Positions 1 through 8,752 of a stretch of 64,000 bases of DNA are shown here, in pieces. The stretch spans positions 1-64,000 of the forward strand of contig CAZUGO010000046.1 of assembly GCA_964619935.1 (NCBI GenBank). The letters are read 5' to 3'. Every line of letters begins with the position of its first letter. The first letter of the stretch is position 1. The position numbers were made by a program, and so were the translations under genes. The DNA comes from CAZUGO01 sp964619935 (GTDB lineage Bacteria > Planctomycetota > Phycisphaerae > UBA1845 > CAIVHJ01). The notes beneath the pieces were generated by a model. It was not told the origin of the DNA. It searched no databases and worked only from the letters and a program-made list of their open reading frames with translations.

Positions 1-2
1 CG

Positions 3-173
3 TTGCGTCGTTTGCGAATCCTGCGAAAGTTAGGACGCGATGATTTCGCCGGAGTGTCCCAAAAGACAATCGCACGGATCGAGCGAGGCGAGATCAACAA
101 GCCACATGGACGTACGCTCGATGTCATTTGCGAAACCCTTAACGTTGATCCAGGAGACATCGAATCCTACTGA
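3..173 (+). CDS. XRE-family helix-turn-helix regulator, C-terminal fragment
   Basis: The window opens inside this gene. Reading frame 3 runs open from the first bases to a TGA at 171-173, giving 56 residues. They read as the recognition part of a cro/C1 helix-turn-helix: VSQKTIARIERGEIN, then PHGRTLDVICETLNVDP, which is the usual 'sequence-specific helix, then helix 4-5' pattern of the HTH_3 family. The start lies left of the window, so total length and partner domains are unknown. It ends about 275 bp before the tRNA-Pro gene, on the side facing the tRNA 3' end, which is where integrated elements usually sit. Family assignment is from the motif; the target is unknown. Confidence 0.75.
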   Translation: MRRLRILRKLGRDDFAGVSQKTIARIERGEINKPHGRTLDVICETLNVDPGDIESY

Positions 174-351
174 TGGTATTCGCCTGTCATGGACGCTAAG
201 GCACACCGTTGGAGCACTCGTCTGGCGCAGTGTGTCCACAGTGGTCTTCAAGCCCAGGGTGACGTCAGATCCGACAGCCCTTTCTGCCTTGCACCCTTCC
301 TGTATACAGCCGTATGATCCTACCAGCCACTCCACCGGCCTCCAATCCCTG

Positions 352-373
352 GAACGTATCACTTGATACGTTC
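352..373. repeat. perfect 10-bp inverted repeat (possible operator)
   Basis: GAACGTATCA and TGATACGTTC are exact reverse complements separated by only two bases. A two-base spacer is too short for a normal RNA hairpin loop, so a dimeric DNA-binding protein site is the more natural reading. It lies in the non-coding interval between the XRE fragment and tRNA-Pro. The remaining 174-449 interval shows no gene; a second, 7-bp inverted repeat (arms 412-418 and 424-430, loop of 5) follows the tRNA 3' end and could be part of its processing or termination. Confidence 0.45.
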
Positions 374-449
374 GCGTCATTGGCTACGGCCGCACCGCCG
401 GGAATGGCGGGAATCCGCAACTCGCGGATTCAGCGGTAGATGTGTCGAT

Positions 450-524
450 TCGGGGCGACAGGATTCGAACCTGCGACCTCTTGACCCCCAGTCAAGCGCG
501 CTAACCAGGCTGCGCCACGCCCCG
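450..524 (-). tRNA. tRNA-Pro (anticodon GGG)
   Basis: On the minus strand the acceptor stem CGGGGCG (from 524) pairs perfectly with CGCCCCG (451-457), and the discriminator base A is at 450. The anticodon arm reads CTTGA, loop CTGGGGG, TCAAG, giving anticodon GGG for proline codon CCC. The T loop is TTCGAAT. No CCA is encoded. The C1-G72 first pair is typical of bacterial proline tRNAs. Confidence 0.95.
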
Positions 525-631
525 TGAAGCGTTGTATTCTGACACAAAAGAGCGACGGTGACAAGGCAGACGGGCCGCGAGGTCGACTCGCGGATTGCAC
601 GGCGGGGTGTTGGCGGCTAGGCTGCGCAGCG

Positions 632-1489
632 ATGGAGGCCGCAACCCCAGACTCGCCTGCCGGCGGTCAGAGTACCGTCGATCCGCTGTGCCCGGGATGC
701 GGTTATCTGCTGCGCGGGATCAACCGGGCGCAGTGCCCGGAGTGCGGGCACGATCTGCAGTTCCTCAAGATCACCGAGCCACAAATCCCCTGGGCCCGAC
801 CGCACGATCACGGACACGCCCTCGCGTTCGTCCAGACCATCCTCGCCGTCAAGCGCAACAAGAACCTGATCTGGGAAGAATGCGGCCGACCGGTCGATCC
901 ACAGGCCGCCCGCCGCTTTCGATGGGTGACCGTGGCGATCACCTGGTTCCTGCTGGTCACGCTGGCAGGGGCGATGGTAGTGGTGTTTCCAGAAATCAAA
1001 GACGCACTGCAGGCCTCCGTCGGCGCGCCGAGCCTCATCGTCAGCGCCGTACTCGGAGCCGTCTGGCTGCTGCTGGCCCTGGCGGCGGCCACCGAAGTGG
1101 CCAGCCATGCCCTCTACCACAAGAAACTGCCCCCGGCGATCGAAGAACGAGCCGTGGCGCTCAGCTACTACTGCTGCGGTCCCCTGGTGCTTGCGCCGCT
1201 GGGCCTAGGTCTGTTGCTGACCATGGCCATCGCCCGACACACCCATACACTGTTTGATGATGTCCTGCTGCCGCTCATCGGTGGCTATCTGCTGATACGG
1301 CCGGTGGTGGAGTGGTTGATCGGCCTGCACGCCCTGGTCGGCCGGACCATTCACGATCGATCCCTCCTGTCCCCCGCGATGACCGTGTACGTGATGACGC
1401 CCGCATCCTGGATCGTGGCCGGCGCGGGAATGCTGATTGTGCCGGCCGTGCTGGGATACGCGGCGCTCATGATGCTCAGCCTGCTCTAA
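632..1489 (+). CDS. zinc-ribbon integral membrane protein, unknown function
   Basis: A 285-residue protein. The N-terminus carries a zinc ribbon, CPGCG then CPECG about 16 residues later (roughly residues 17-37). The rest holds four or five hydrophobic segments, for example around AITWFLLVTLAGAMVVV, VSAVLGAVWLLLALAA and LVLAPLGLGLLLTMAIA. Such 'zinc ribbon plus membrane helices' proteins are very common in Planctomycetes and have no known role. The ATG at 632 is chosen because an earlier in-frame ATG (524) starts inside tRNA-Pro. The next gene is convergent. Confidence 0.8.
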   Translation: MEAATPDSPAGGQSTVDPLCPGCGYLLRGINRAQCPECGHDLQFLKITEPQIPWARPHDHGHALAFVQTILAVKRNKNLIWEECGRPVDPQAARRFRWVTVAITWFLLVTLAGAMVVVFPEIKDALQASVGAPSLIVSAVLGAVWLLLALAAATEVASHALYHKKLPPAIEERAVALSYYCCGPLVLAPLGLGLLLTMAIARHTHTLFDDVLLPLIGGYLLIRPVVEWLIGLHALVGRTIHDRSLLSPAMTVYVMTPASWIVAGAGMLIVPAVLGYAALMMLSLL

Positions 1490-1548
1490 TCCCGGACCCG
1501 CAGCGTTCGTTCCCAGACCGATGCGCTGCAGCTGCGGATTGCCACCGT

Positions 1549-2310
1549 CTACGGACACGGCCCCCAGGCGCCTAACAGCAACGCCAAGTCCGCGGCATTG
1601 ACCGCATCGTCGCCATTGAAGTCGGCCGGATGGCCCGGGTTGGAGCCCCAGGCGCCGAGCAACAGCGCCAGGTCGGCCGCGTCCACCGTGCCGCTGCCGT
1701 TCAGATCAGCAGCACACGGCGCCGCCACCGAAAGGGTCAACTGCTCGATGACCATCCCCAGCGGCTCGAACGGGCCGTCGTTCACGGTCCAGTGGAACAC
1801 GGTCAGCCCGGTGAAGTCATCGCTGCCTACGGCATCCAGAATATCCAGCGAGACCAGCGTGTCTCCGGTGTAAGTCACGGAATAGTTCCCGATGAACGGT
1901 CCAAAGCTGCCCGTCTGGTTGATGGGCACGCCCAGCGGGAAGTCCACGTTGGTGGATACCCAGAAACCGTCCACCGCAGGATCGTTGTTGCGAATCACGA
2001 AATACGGGACCTCGCCAGCCGGAAAAGGATGCTGCACCGACATGACCGTACTGCCCAGGGTCAGCGTGAAACTCGATTGTTCCACGATGTAACCGCGCGT
2101 CGGAAAGCTGGCGCTGTTGACAAAGCGCGTCGAATCGACCGAAAAAGTCATGGTCACCGGGTCGCCGGGGTTGACGTTGCCCAGCGGGGCCGCGCTGATC
2201 TGGTTGTATTCGACCTCACCGGTCGCCGTGACCTGCACCGGTGCAGCAGACAACGGTGTGGCCGCAAGCAAGCTGATTGTCATGACCCAAGTGGTTCCGG
2301 GATCTCGCAT
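1549..2310 (-). CDS. secreted dockerin-type protein
   Basis: A 253-residue exported protein. It has a signal peptide (MRDPGTTWVMTISLLAATPLSAA), a beta-rich middle of unknown fold, and a C-terminal type I dockerin-like pair of calcium loops: DLNGSGTVDAADLALLLGAW and, after a linker, DFNGDDAVNAADLALLLGAW, ending in GPCP. The terminal GPC is the planctomycete form sometimes called a GC-type dockerin, thought to act as a sorting or anchoring tag rather than a cellulosome dockerin. The ATG at 2310 is chosen because GGAGG sits 7 bases upstream and the signal peptide begins there. A partly similar tail closes the protein at 27073-28578. Confidence 0.85.
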   Translation of the reverse strand: MRDPGTTWVMTISLLAATPLSAAPVQVTATGEVEYNQISAAPLGNVNPGDPVTMTFSVDSTRFVNSASFPTRGYIVEQSSFTLTLGSTVMSVQHPFPAGEVPYFVIRNNDPAVDGFWVSTNVDFPLGVPINQTGSFGPFIGNYSVTYTGDTLVSLDILDAVGSDDFTGLTVFHWTVNDGPFEPLGMVIEQLTLSVAAPCAADLNGSGTVDAADLALLLGAWGSNPGHPADFNGDDAVNAADLALLLGAWGPCP

Positions 2311-2404
2311 CGAATTGCCTCCCTGAATCAAGCGGCTGGCGATTTGTGCAGTCTAGCAATCTCGGGCGTCCGGTTCCACCCGAGACCGGGGCGCGAGACG
2401 GTGG

Positions 2405-3835
2405 TTACGGGCGCTCCGCCGGTTCCGAGGGGTGCTCGTCAAGGAACCAGACATGGTCTTCACGAGTAGCCTGTTGCGGCACGCGCTTCCAATTCCCGCC
2501 GTCGTCTGCCCCGTCGTCGCCCACGCTGGAGAGCCTGGGATACGGATCGTCCGGAAAGTAGCCCAAGGCCCGCCCGTCAGCAGCCATGGGATCCGCTGGA
2601 ACCTCCGTCAAATACTGCGGCACCAATTCCGCGAGCGTGTCGGGCCGATGTCCGTGATCATTTTCGTACAGGCGTATGGCCAGCGCAACCGCGCCCAGCC
2701 GGCGATCGGTGCGGAGGTGGTGGTTTATGAGAACGGCAGTCCTTAATGAAGGCACCAGCAGCGCCCAGTACGCGCGACGCTGCGGTGGCTTCAACTGAGC
2801 AAACATGGTCCGCGCTTCCGGCAGTGTTGGCTGAGCCGCAGCCTGGCAGAACGGGTCCATGTAGGTGATTAGGCTGATCTGGTTCAATTGAATCAGCGGG
2901 CCGAATGCGAGGGCGCGCAGCCGATCCTCGAAGGTGCGGCCCATGCTCGGCCACAACGACGCAGAGGTCTGGCCGCTGCGCAGCTGATCGCCGAATTGAA
3001 GGATAAACGCTCGCTCCACAAGAATCGCCTGCTGGAGTCCTTCCGAGAGCCAGTCGTCGTCAAGCAATCGACGGATCAGGTCCCGAACGTCCTCGGCGGG
3101 GGCCGCGGGCGGGAGTCCAATTCGCAGGTCGGGAACAATTGCCTGCAACCGGTGCACCGCAAGCTGGCAGGTGGCCAGTGCCGTCAGGTGCGTAATCAAT
3201 GCCGGATGGCTATCCAACCGGCTCGATTGGGCAAGGACGTCTGCCATGGTGGCGAGCGCCTCTTGATCCTGGCCGCGATGATGCAGGTCCAAAGCGCGGA
3301 GGGTCAGCAGCTGCGTGAGTTGTCTCTGGGGTGACAGATAGGGCATCATCCCGGCGCCGCTGAACGCGACACCCATGCCGATACCCCAATGGGCGGAAGG
3401 GAGACCACGGGCCCGACGGACCAGAGCGAAGGCCGGAGCGTTGAGCTGCCCGAGGGTGTGCAACGTCTGCCACTCGTCCGCTGTAAGCTGAAGCGGAGTC
3501 CGAGCGAGCGACAACCCCAGGCGGTCGCTGAGGGCGCTGAGGGCGCTGTCGTCCAGGGCCTCGGCAGCCTTGATCAGCAACAGGGCGGCATTGTCCTCCT
3601 CGGGGACCGGCTCGAGATCAAGGTCGTCGGGGGTAATCGGCTCGCCCCGCGCTCGAATACCACCCAGGGTCTGCTGCCAGCGGCGTTCGGCGAGCCAGCC
3701 CCATGCTCCGCGCAGCGTTACCAATAGCACAACGCCCAGCAGCGCGCCCTTCCAGTAGCGTTTGCGCCAGGCATAGCGCCAGGGGCGGGCATCGACTTCG
3801 GCCGGTTCGATCTTGGCGCGGGTGGTGCAGATCAT
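2405..3835 (-). CDS. membrane-anchored protein of unknown function
   Basis: A 476-residue protein that I do not recognise. After about 28 mostly polar residues there is one membrane segment (GALLGVVLLVTLRGAWGWL), followed by a largely helical extracytoplasmic region with several leucine-rich stretches. Toward the C-terminus an ALAIRLYENDHGHRPDTLAEL stretch recalls the pseudopilin-like 'Y...G..P..L..L' pattern found in many planctomycete proteins. The ATG at 3835-3833 overlaps, as ATGA, the stop codon of the decayed pyrG tail just upstream, so this gene was probably once translated coupled to pyrG. It runs the same way as the lipoprotein gene upstream. Confidence 0.7.
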   Translation of the reverse strand: MICTTRAKIEPAEVDARPWRYAWRKRYWKGALLGVVLLVTLRGAWGWLAERRWQQTLGGIRARGEPITPDDLDLEPVPEEDNAALLLIKAAEALDDSALSALSDRLGLSLARTPLQLTADEWQTLHTLGQLNAPAFALVRRARGLPSAHWGIGMGVAFSGAGMMPYLSPQRQLTQLLTLRALDLHHRGQDQEALATMADVLAQSSRLDSHPALITHLTALATCQLAVHRLQAIVPDLRIGLPPAAPAEDVRDLIRRLLDDDWLSEGLQQAILVERAFILQFGDQLRSGQTSASLWPSMGRTFEDRLRALAFGPLIQLNQISLITYMDPFCQAAAQPTLPEARTMFAQLKPPQRRAYWALLVPSLRTAVLINHHLRTDRRLGAVALAIRLYENDHGHRPDTLAELVPQYLTEVPADPMAADGRALGYFPDDPYPRLSSVGDDGADDGGNWKRVPQQATREDHVWFLDEHPSEPAERP

Positions 3836-4196
3836 GGCATCTTGTGGATCCTGCTCGGGGTCAGGAACTGCGCTGCCGGGTCGGTTCGACCCGGGTGGGC
3901 GCGGCGCTGTTCGTGGTGACGGGCGGCGGCGCCGACGAATCCGGTGAACAGCGGTTCGGGCCGCAGCGGTCGGGAAAGGAACTCGGGGTGCGCCTGCGTC
4001 CCGATGAATCCAGGTCAGGGCCACGAAGGCTACGCTGCCCGGCCCTTCCTCAAAAGCCAGTTCGCGCATGGCCTCGACGTAGTACAGATTCTCGACGTCG
4101 CCTACCGTTCCGCCGATCTCCATCGATCCGCATGGAAACCGGCTCCGCTTCGCCAGTTCGATCACGCCGCCGCCGAGCGCTGTCTGAGCTGCAGGG
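3832..4196 (-). pseudogene. pyrG: remnant of CTP synthase gene (two pieces of pyrG joined out of frame)
   Basis: Two stretches match CTP synthase, which makes CTP from UTP and glutamine. From about 4165 to 4010 one frame encodes EIGGTVGDVENLYYVEAMRE and FVALTW, part of the amidoligase domain (E. coli EVGGTVGDIES…). From 4011 to 3832 another frame encodes FIGTQAHPEF, SRPLRPEPLF and GFVGAA, the last residues of the glutamine amidotransferase domain with its conserved HPE. Everything between (the rest of the amidoligase domain and most of the glutaminase domain including its catalytic Cys) is missing, as is the N-terminus with the P-loop. About 110 of some 540 residues survive. The product cannot be functional; an intact copy is expected elsewhere. 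Confidence 0.8.
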
Positions 4197-6161
4197 TCAG
4201 CGTTTGTGCAACGTCATGCTGATGGCCGAGCCGTCCACCGGGTCGGTCGTCATATAGGTCAACCGGTTGGCGCTGCAGGTGTAGCTGCCGCCGCCCAGTA
4301 GCACGAACAGGCCAGGGCCACCCGCGAGCGGGTACTCTCCAACAATGCTGTCGATGGCGAACCCCTCGATCGCCGACGTGTCGGTGTCGCTCACCTGCCA
4401 ACTGCCGCCAACGGTCGAGATGCGACCGCTGGCCGTTCCGCGGGAATACAGCTCGGTGGTCACCTTAATCTGGTCATCGAAAATGGTGATGGGCTGCATG
4501 GCATTGAAATCCCATTGGGCCTGTCCGTCGCCGCTGATGGTCACCACGGCGTTATCCCCGCCGGTGCCATCCAGGTCGGCGATGGGGCCAGGCAAGACCC
4601 ACGGGTCGCTGACCCAGCCGCCCACCAGGCAGGAGTCAATGCCGTCCGACGGCGTCGGATCGGGCTCCGCGTCCGCAGTGCAGTACTCGTCCAGCGAGAC
4701 ACCGAAGATCTCCACCTGGGTGTTCACCGTGGTCCCGGTGGATGACACGATGGCGCTGGCCGATGGGATTCCGGTTTGCGGAGGTGAGCCGCTGCTGCCC
4801 GGCGGGCATTCGCATCCGCCGGCCTGGGCGCAAAATACCTGCCCGTTGATTTCGGACAGCAAGGCCTCTCCGCCGTCGTCCCAACTGATTCGTCCGTTGA
4901 TCCCGCCGCCGATCTCGAAGCGGACCACGTCGGCCTCGAAATCCAGGTGCGTGATCCGCGTGCCGGCCTCGCCCGGATTGGCGAGGTAGCTCTTGCCGTT
5001 GACCAGCGTGCCCATGGACATCCCGGAGACCGCCGTCACCGGCGCCTCGGGCATGTACCAGGCGTCCCCGCGCGCAGGATCAAGCGCATAGGAACTCGCC
5101 CAGGTGTCGCCAAAACTGGAATCCAAGCCTTCGATGAGCATGGCGAACGCCGCGGAGCTTCCTTCCACTTTGTAGGCCGCCTCGATGCGCCCGAACACGT
5201 CGGCGCCGATGGTATCCAGGTGAAAGTAGAAGCCCTGGGCATCATACGTCCGGGTGTACAGCCGGCGCAGCGGGGTCTCGGTGTACACCAGGAAGGACAC
5301 GCGGTCCGCGGCGGGGTTGAGTTGTTCGCCGGCGTAGTCGGGAAACCCTTCAACAAGCCAGTCGGGCTTGCCCAGGGCAACGTTCACGGGCAGCCATGTC
5401 GCCTGGTAACAATGCACCAGCTCATGCGCCACCACGGCCCGCAGGTTTGCCTCGGAGGCCAACTCCGGGCGGTTGGTCAGAAGTTCCACCCGGCAGGAGG
5501 TCGCGGTCGCCGTAGCGCAGTCCGACGTGGTCTGAGGGGACGCCCAGGCGTGGGCGTCACTGCCGGCGGCGCCCTCGCCGATGGTGAGGTACACCGGGAT
5601 CCCCAGCGCGCCGAGGACCTGCTCCAGCTTCGCCAACTCCTGCTCGAGGATGGGGCGGTACGGCTCACTCCCCGGGCCGTCCTCAAAAACGGCAGACCCC
5701 ACCGTGCAACTGTGCTCGGCCGCTTGGCCAGCCGGTGTCCGGGCCGCGCTGTCTCCGCCGTTTCCCAAGGCCACGTCGATCGCCGAGCGCTGTTCAGCGG
5801 TAAGGGTGTCGATGTATGGCGTAACCCAGCGCAACGCCGGGCTGCCGCATCGGGCCCCAATCGTGTCGGCCGTGGGTGGCGTCACGTCCGGAAGCCCCCC
5901 GAGTGTCAGCGCAAACGCCTGTAATGCGACTTCTTTGGGCACGGTACCGTCTTGCTCAATCCCCTCAACGACCCGCTCCCAGGCAGTCGGGTCGCGCTGC
6001 AGCTCGACCAGTTCTATCAGGGAAGGTTCATCATCCGGGTCGGGGCCGGGGTCGGTCGGAGTGGGTGCCTCAGTGCAGGTGGTGAGCAGCAGGGCGAGCG
6101 CCGGAATCACCCACAAAGAGCCCGTGGACCCCAACGCGGCCCGCCGAATCAATGGACGCAT
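4197..6161 (-). CDS. putative lipoprotein with HExxH metalloprotease-like motif
   Basis: A 654-residue exported protein. The signal peptide ends in a lipobox-like LTTC followed by a proline- and aspartate-rich linker, so it is probably lipid-anchored. In the middle there is AHELVHCYQ, then WLVEGFPDYAG about 23 residues later, matching the HExxH…E zinc ligands of gluzincin proteases. The C-terminal third is cysteine-containing and beta-rich. The ATG at 6161 is chosen because GAGAGGA lies about 9 bases upstream; ATG 6170 is an alternative. The substrate is unknown. The stop is followed directly by the pyrG remnant. Confidence 0.7.
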   Translation of the reverse strand: MRPLIRRAALGSTGSLWVIPALALLLTTCTEAPTPTDPGPDPDDEPSLIELVELQRDPTAWERVVEGIEQDGTVPKEVALQAFALTLGGLPDVTPPTADTIGARCGSPALRWVTPYIDTLTAEQRSAIDVALGNGGDSAARTPAGQAAEHSCTVGSAVFEDGPGSEPYRPILEQELAKLEQVLGALGIPVYLTIGEGAAGSDAHAWASPQTTSDCATATATSCRVELLTNRPELASEANLRAVVAHELVHCYQATWLPVNVALGKPDWLVEGFPDYAGEQLNPAADRVSFLVYTETPLRRLYTRTYDAQGFYFHLDTIGADVFGRIEAAYKVEGSSAAFAMLIEGLDSSFGDTWASSYALDPARGDAWYMPEAPVTAVSGMSMGTLVNGKSYLANPGEAGTRITHLDFEADVVRFEIGGGINGRISWDDGGEALLSEINGQVFCAQAGGCECPPGSSGSPPQTGIPSASAIVSSTGTTVNTQVEIFGVSLDEYCTADAEPDPTPSDGIDSCLVGGWVSDPWVLPGPIADLDGTGGDNAVVTISGDGQAQWDFNAMQPITIFDDQIKVTTELYSRGTASGRISTVGGSWQVSDTDTSAIEGFAIDSIVGEYPLAGGPGLFVLLGGGSYTCSANRLTYMTTDPVDGSAISMTLHKR

Positions 6162-7210
6162 GGCTACCATTCCTCTCTGGTCAGCGCCTTCGGCAGCGGA
6201 GCACCGGACAGCGACGATCCAGGCCGAAAGCACCGATCGCTCCCTGCGTACGACCGCGGTTCCCTGCTTCTTGTTCAGATGGAGCGTCTTGCCAACGGAA
6301 ATGTCGTGCTGTCCTAAAGCGACCGAGATGCTCCATGGGCTCGGACTATTCCCACTACTCTACCCGGGCGAAGCATCTCGATCCAAGGCAGCACTCGTGG
6401 ATCCCCCCCCAGACCCCGCGGGTGCGGTTGGACCCCGGGCGATGAACACCCTGCGGAACTCTTACTCCTTATTAATAGGGCGCGTGGCCGCCGGGCCCTG
6501 CGACCGCTTGGCCTGTAACCGGCGCAGGAATTTGCCCCACTTGTGCTTCCGTCACTCTGACCCCCGGGCAGGCTCTCGCCGACCCAACCCGGCGGGTCCG
6601 CCGCGGAGCCACCGGGGCACTTGCCAGGTCGACCAGGTCGTTCTGCCAGGTCGACCAGGTCGTTCTGCCAAGTCGACCAGGTCGTTCTGCCAAGTCGACC
6701 GGGTCGTTCTGCCAAGTCGACCGGGTCGTTTTGCCAGGTCGACCGGGTCGTTCTGCCAGGTCGACCGGGTCGTTCTGCCAGGTCGACCAGGTCGTTCTGC
6801 CAGGTCGACCAGGTCGTTCTGCCAAGTCGACCAGGTCGTTCTGCCAGGTCGACCAGGTCGTTCTGCCAAGTCGACCAGGTCGTTCCGTCAGGTCGACCCG
6901 GTCGTTCTGCCAAGTCGACCAGGTCGTTCTGCCAGGTCGACCGTGTGGTTCTCCGAGAAGACCGAGTGGTCTTGGCAGCGCCTGGCGGATGGGAACAGGA
7001 CGACGATGTGCCAGTCGCGCGGCAAGCCGGCGTCGCTGTACCGGGGCACGTCGCAAGCGGCTGAGGCCAAGACACTTGTGCGGGTGGCGGGCGGGCTGGA
7101 CTACTATACCTTATTATTCATCCACAGGCCTGGCCGCAAACCCCAAGTAATCGAGACTCAGGCCCCTGGGGTGACGATAGCGGGCAGTTCATATCACCCT
7201 GCCGCGGGGG
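6162..7210. other. non-coding interval around a tandem repeat array
   Basis: About 1 kb between a start codon and the rocD stop contains no credible gene. Every open frame crossing 6620-6960 is a translation of the 22-bp repeat in another register. On either side of the array are short AT-rich stretches that share CCTTATTA (near 6467 and near 7108). I see no convincing terminator or promoter here. Confidence 0.6.
6624..6953. repeat. tandem array of fifteen 22-bp repeats with a GGTCGACC palindrome core
   Basis: Fifteen head-to-tail units of exactly 22 bp. Each begins CCAGGTCGACC (or CCAAGTCGACC) and ends GTTCTG, with a G/A change in the second position group and an A/G change after GACC as the main variation. 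The last unit is diverged, and a very degenerate sixteenth may follow to 6975. The core GGTCGACC is palindromic and a second GGTCG half follows it in direct orientation. Because 22 is not a multiple of 3, all three frames stay open and give repeated peptides, which argues against a coding role. The period equals about two helical turns, so bound proteins would line up on one face. Confidence 0.95.
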
Positions 7211-8425
7211 TCAGACCGTGGCGGCCTGGCTGCTGAACACTTTGGCGATGCGCTCCAGGGCCCATTCCAGGTCGGCTTTCTCGATGACCAGCGGCGGAGC
7301 GAAGCGGATGACCTGTTCATGGGTGTCCTTGCAGAGCAGCCCGGCCTGCTTGAGGGCCTTGCAGTAGGGCTTGGCCTTGCCGGCGTCGCGGTGAATCTCG
7401 ACACCGATCAGCAGCCCGCGACCGCGGACTTCCTTCACGCAGGGCTGGTTCATGGCCCGCAATTGGTCCATCATTTCAGCGCCTAGTTTGGCGGCCCGTT
7501 CGGTGAGGTGCTCTTCCTGGAGTACGCGGATGGCTTCTGAGGCCACGGCACAACTGAGCGGCATCCCGCCGAAGGTGCTGCCGTGGGTTCCGGGGGTCAA
7601 CACCCCCAGGATGTCCCGCGAGGAAGCCACCGCGGACACCGGCAGCAGCCCGCCGCCGAGGGCCTTCCCCAGGATCAGCACATCGGGCTGGATGCCGTCG
7701 TAGTGGTGGGCGAAGGTCTTTCCGGTACGGCCCAGGCCGGTCTGGATTTCGTCGACCAGCAGCAGTACGTGCTGCTTACGGCACAAGGCTTGCAGTTCGC
7801 GGAAGAAACCTGCGGGAGGCATGATAATGCCGCCTTCGCCCTGGATGGGTTCGGCAAGCACGGCAACGGTGTTGTCGTTGATCTTGCTGCGCACGGCTGC
7901 AAGATCGCCGAACGGTACCACATGGAAGCCCGGGGTCGGCGGACCGAAGCCGGTGCGGGCATCGGGATCGGTGGAGAAGCTCACGATGGTGGTGGTGCGG
8001 CCGTGGAAGTTGTTGGCAAAGCAGATGATCTCGGCGGCGTCGGCAGCGACGCCCTTGACGTCGTAGCCCCATTTCCGGGCGGTCTTGATGGCGGTTTCGA
8101 CGGCCTCGGCCCCGGAATTCATCGGCAGCACCCAGTCCATGTCGCAGAACTCTGCCAGTTGCCTGCAGAACGGTCCGTACTGGTCGTTGTAAAACGCCCG
8201 GGACGTGACCGCCACCCGGTCCAGTTGATTCTTGAGGGCACGGACCAGCCGCGGATGGCCATGCCCGAAGTTGAGGGCCGAATAGGCACTGAGCATGTCC
8301 AGATAGCGATGGCCGTCCACATCGGTGACCCATGAGCCACGGGCCGATTCGATGACCACCGGCAACGGGGCATAATTGTGTGCGCCGTAGTGCTCCGCCA
8401 GTTCAATATGTTGTTGCGTGTCCAT
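7211..8425 (-). CDS. rocD: ornithine-oxo-acid aminotransferase
   Basis: A 404-residue class III PLP aminotransferase that moves the delta-amino group of ornithine to 2-oxoglutarate, giving glutamate semialdehyde for arginine breakdown or proline synthesis. Family signatures are clear: MNSGAEAVETAIKTARKWGY, FHGRTTTIVSFS, AEPIQGEGGI, the Asp of LLLVDEIQTGLGRTG that holds the PLP ring, and the PLP lysine in ILGKALGGGLLPVSA. The ATG at 8425 is chosen because the family starts with a short helix before NYAPLPVV and CGAGGA lies 7 bases upstream; longer in-frame extensions lack similarity. It stands alone, transcribed away from the cyclophilin gene. Cytoplasmic. Confidence 0.92.
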   Translation of the reverse strand: MDTQQHIELAEHYGAHNYAPLPVVIESARGSWVTDVDGHRYLDMLSAYSALNFGHGHPRLVRALKNQLDRVAVTSRAFYNDQYGPFCRQLAEFCDMDWVLPMNSGAEAVETAIKTARKWGYDVKGVAADAAEIICFANNFHGRTTTIVSFSTDPDARTGFGPPTPGFHVVPFGDLAAVRSKINDNTVAVLAEPIQGEGGIIMPPAGFFRELQALCRKQHVLLLVDEIQTGLGRTGKTFAHHYDGIQPDVLILGKALGGGLLPVSAVASSRDILGVLTPGTHGSTFGGMPLSCAVASEAIRVLQEEHLTERAAKLGAEMMDQLRAMNQPCVKEVRGRGLLIGVEIHRDAGKAKPYCKALKQAGLLCKDTHEQVIRFAPPLVIEKADLEWALERIAKVFSSQAATV

Positions 8426-8752
8426 GAGCGTCCTCGTGAATGCCAGTTTCATGAAACCCAAGACGTCGACCTTGATAGAATACAATAGTTGGCAGGGCCC
8501 GGCCACCCGTACGGTGCCGTCCGGATCGCACAGCCGGCGATCGGTCGGCGCGTCGAGGCCCGCGGAGCCGGCTGCGGCGGCCAGCCGGGGTCGATTGCCA
8601 GAGGGGCCGGCCGGGCACCTGCGTCCCTGTCGGTGGCACCGCGCCCAAGTGCGTCGAAGTCGGGTCCAGTGGGATCTGGGAGTGATCGAAAAACACACAG
8701 GTGCTGCCGCTGCGCTGGACAAAACCCCGACTTGTGCCACAATGGTTGACCG
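8426..8752. other. divergent intergenic region, rocD / cyclophilin
   Basis: This interval must hold both promoters. Toward the cyclophilin gene there is a weak TGGACA–16–CACAAT pair ending just before its start codon. Toward rocD a TATTCT lies on the minus strand at 8477-8482 without a clear -35. No gene or stable structure is evident. Confidence 0.35.

Noticed and set aside
3832..4165. N-terminal extension of the 2405-3835 protein
   Set aside because: The extension is pyrG remnant sequence; the real start is the ATGA-coupled ATG at 3835.
6624..6953. CRISPR array
   Set aside because: Repeats are directly abutting with no spacers.
6620..6960. Repeat peptides in every frame of the 22-bp array
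   Set aside because: They exist in all frames on both strands simply because 22 is not divisible by three and the unit has no stop.
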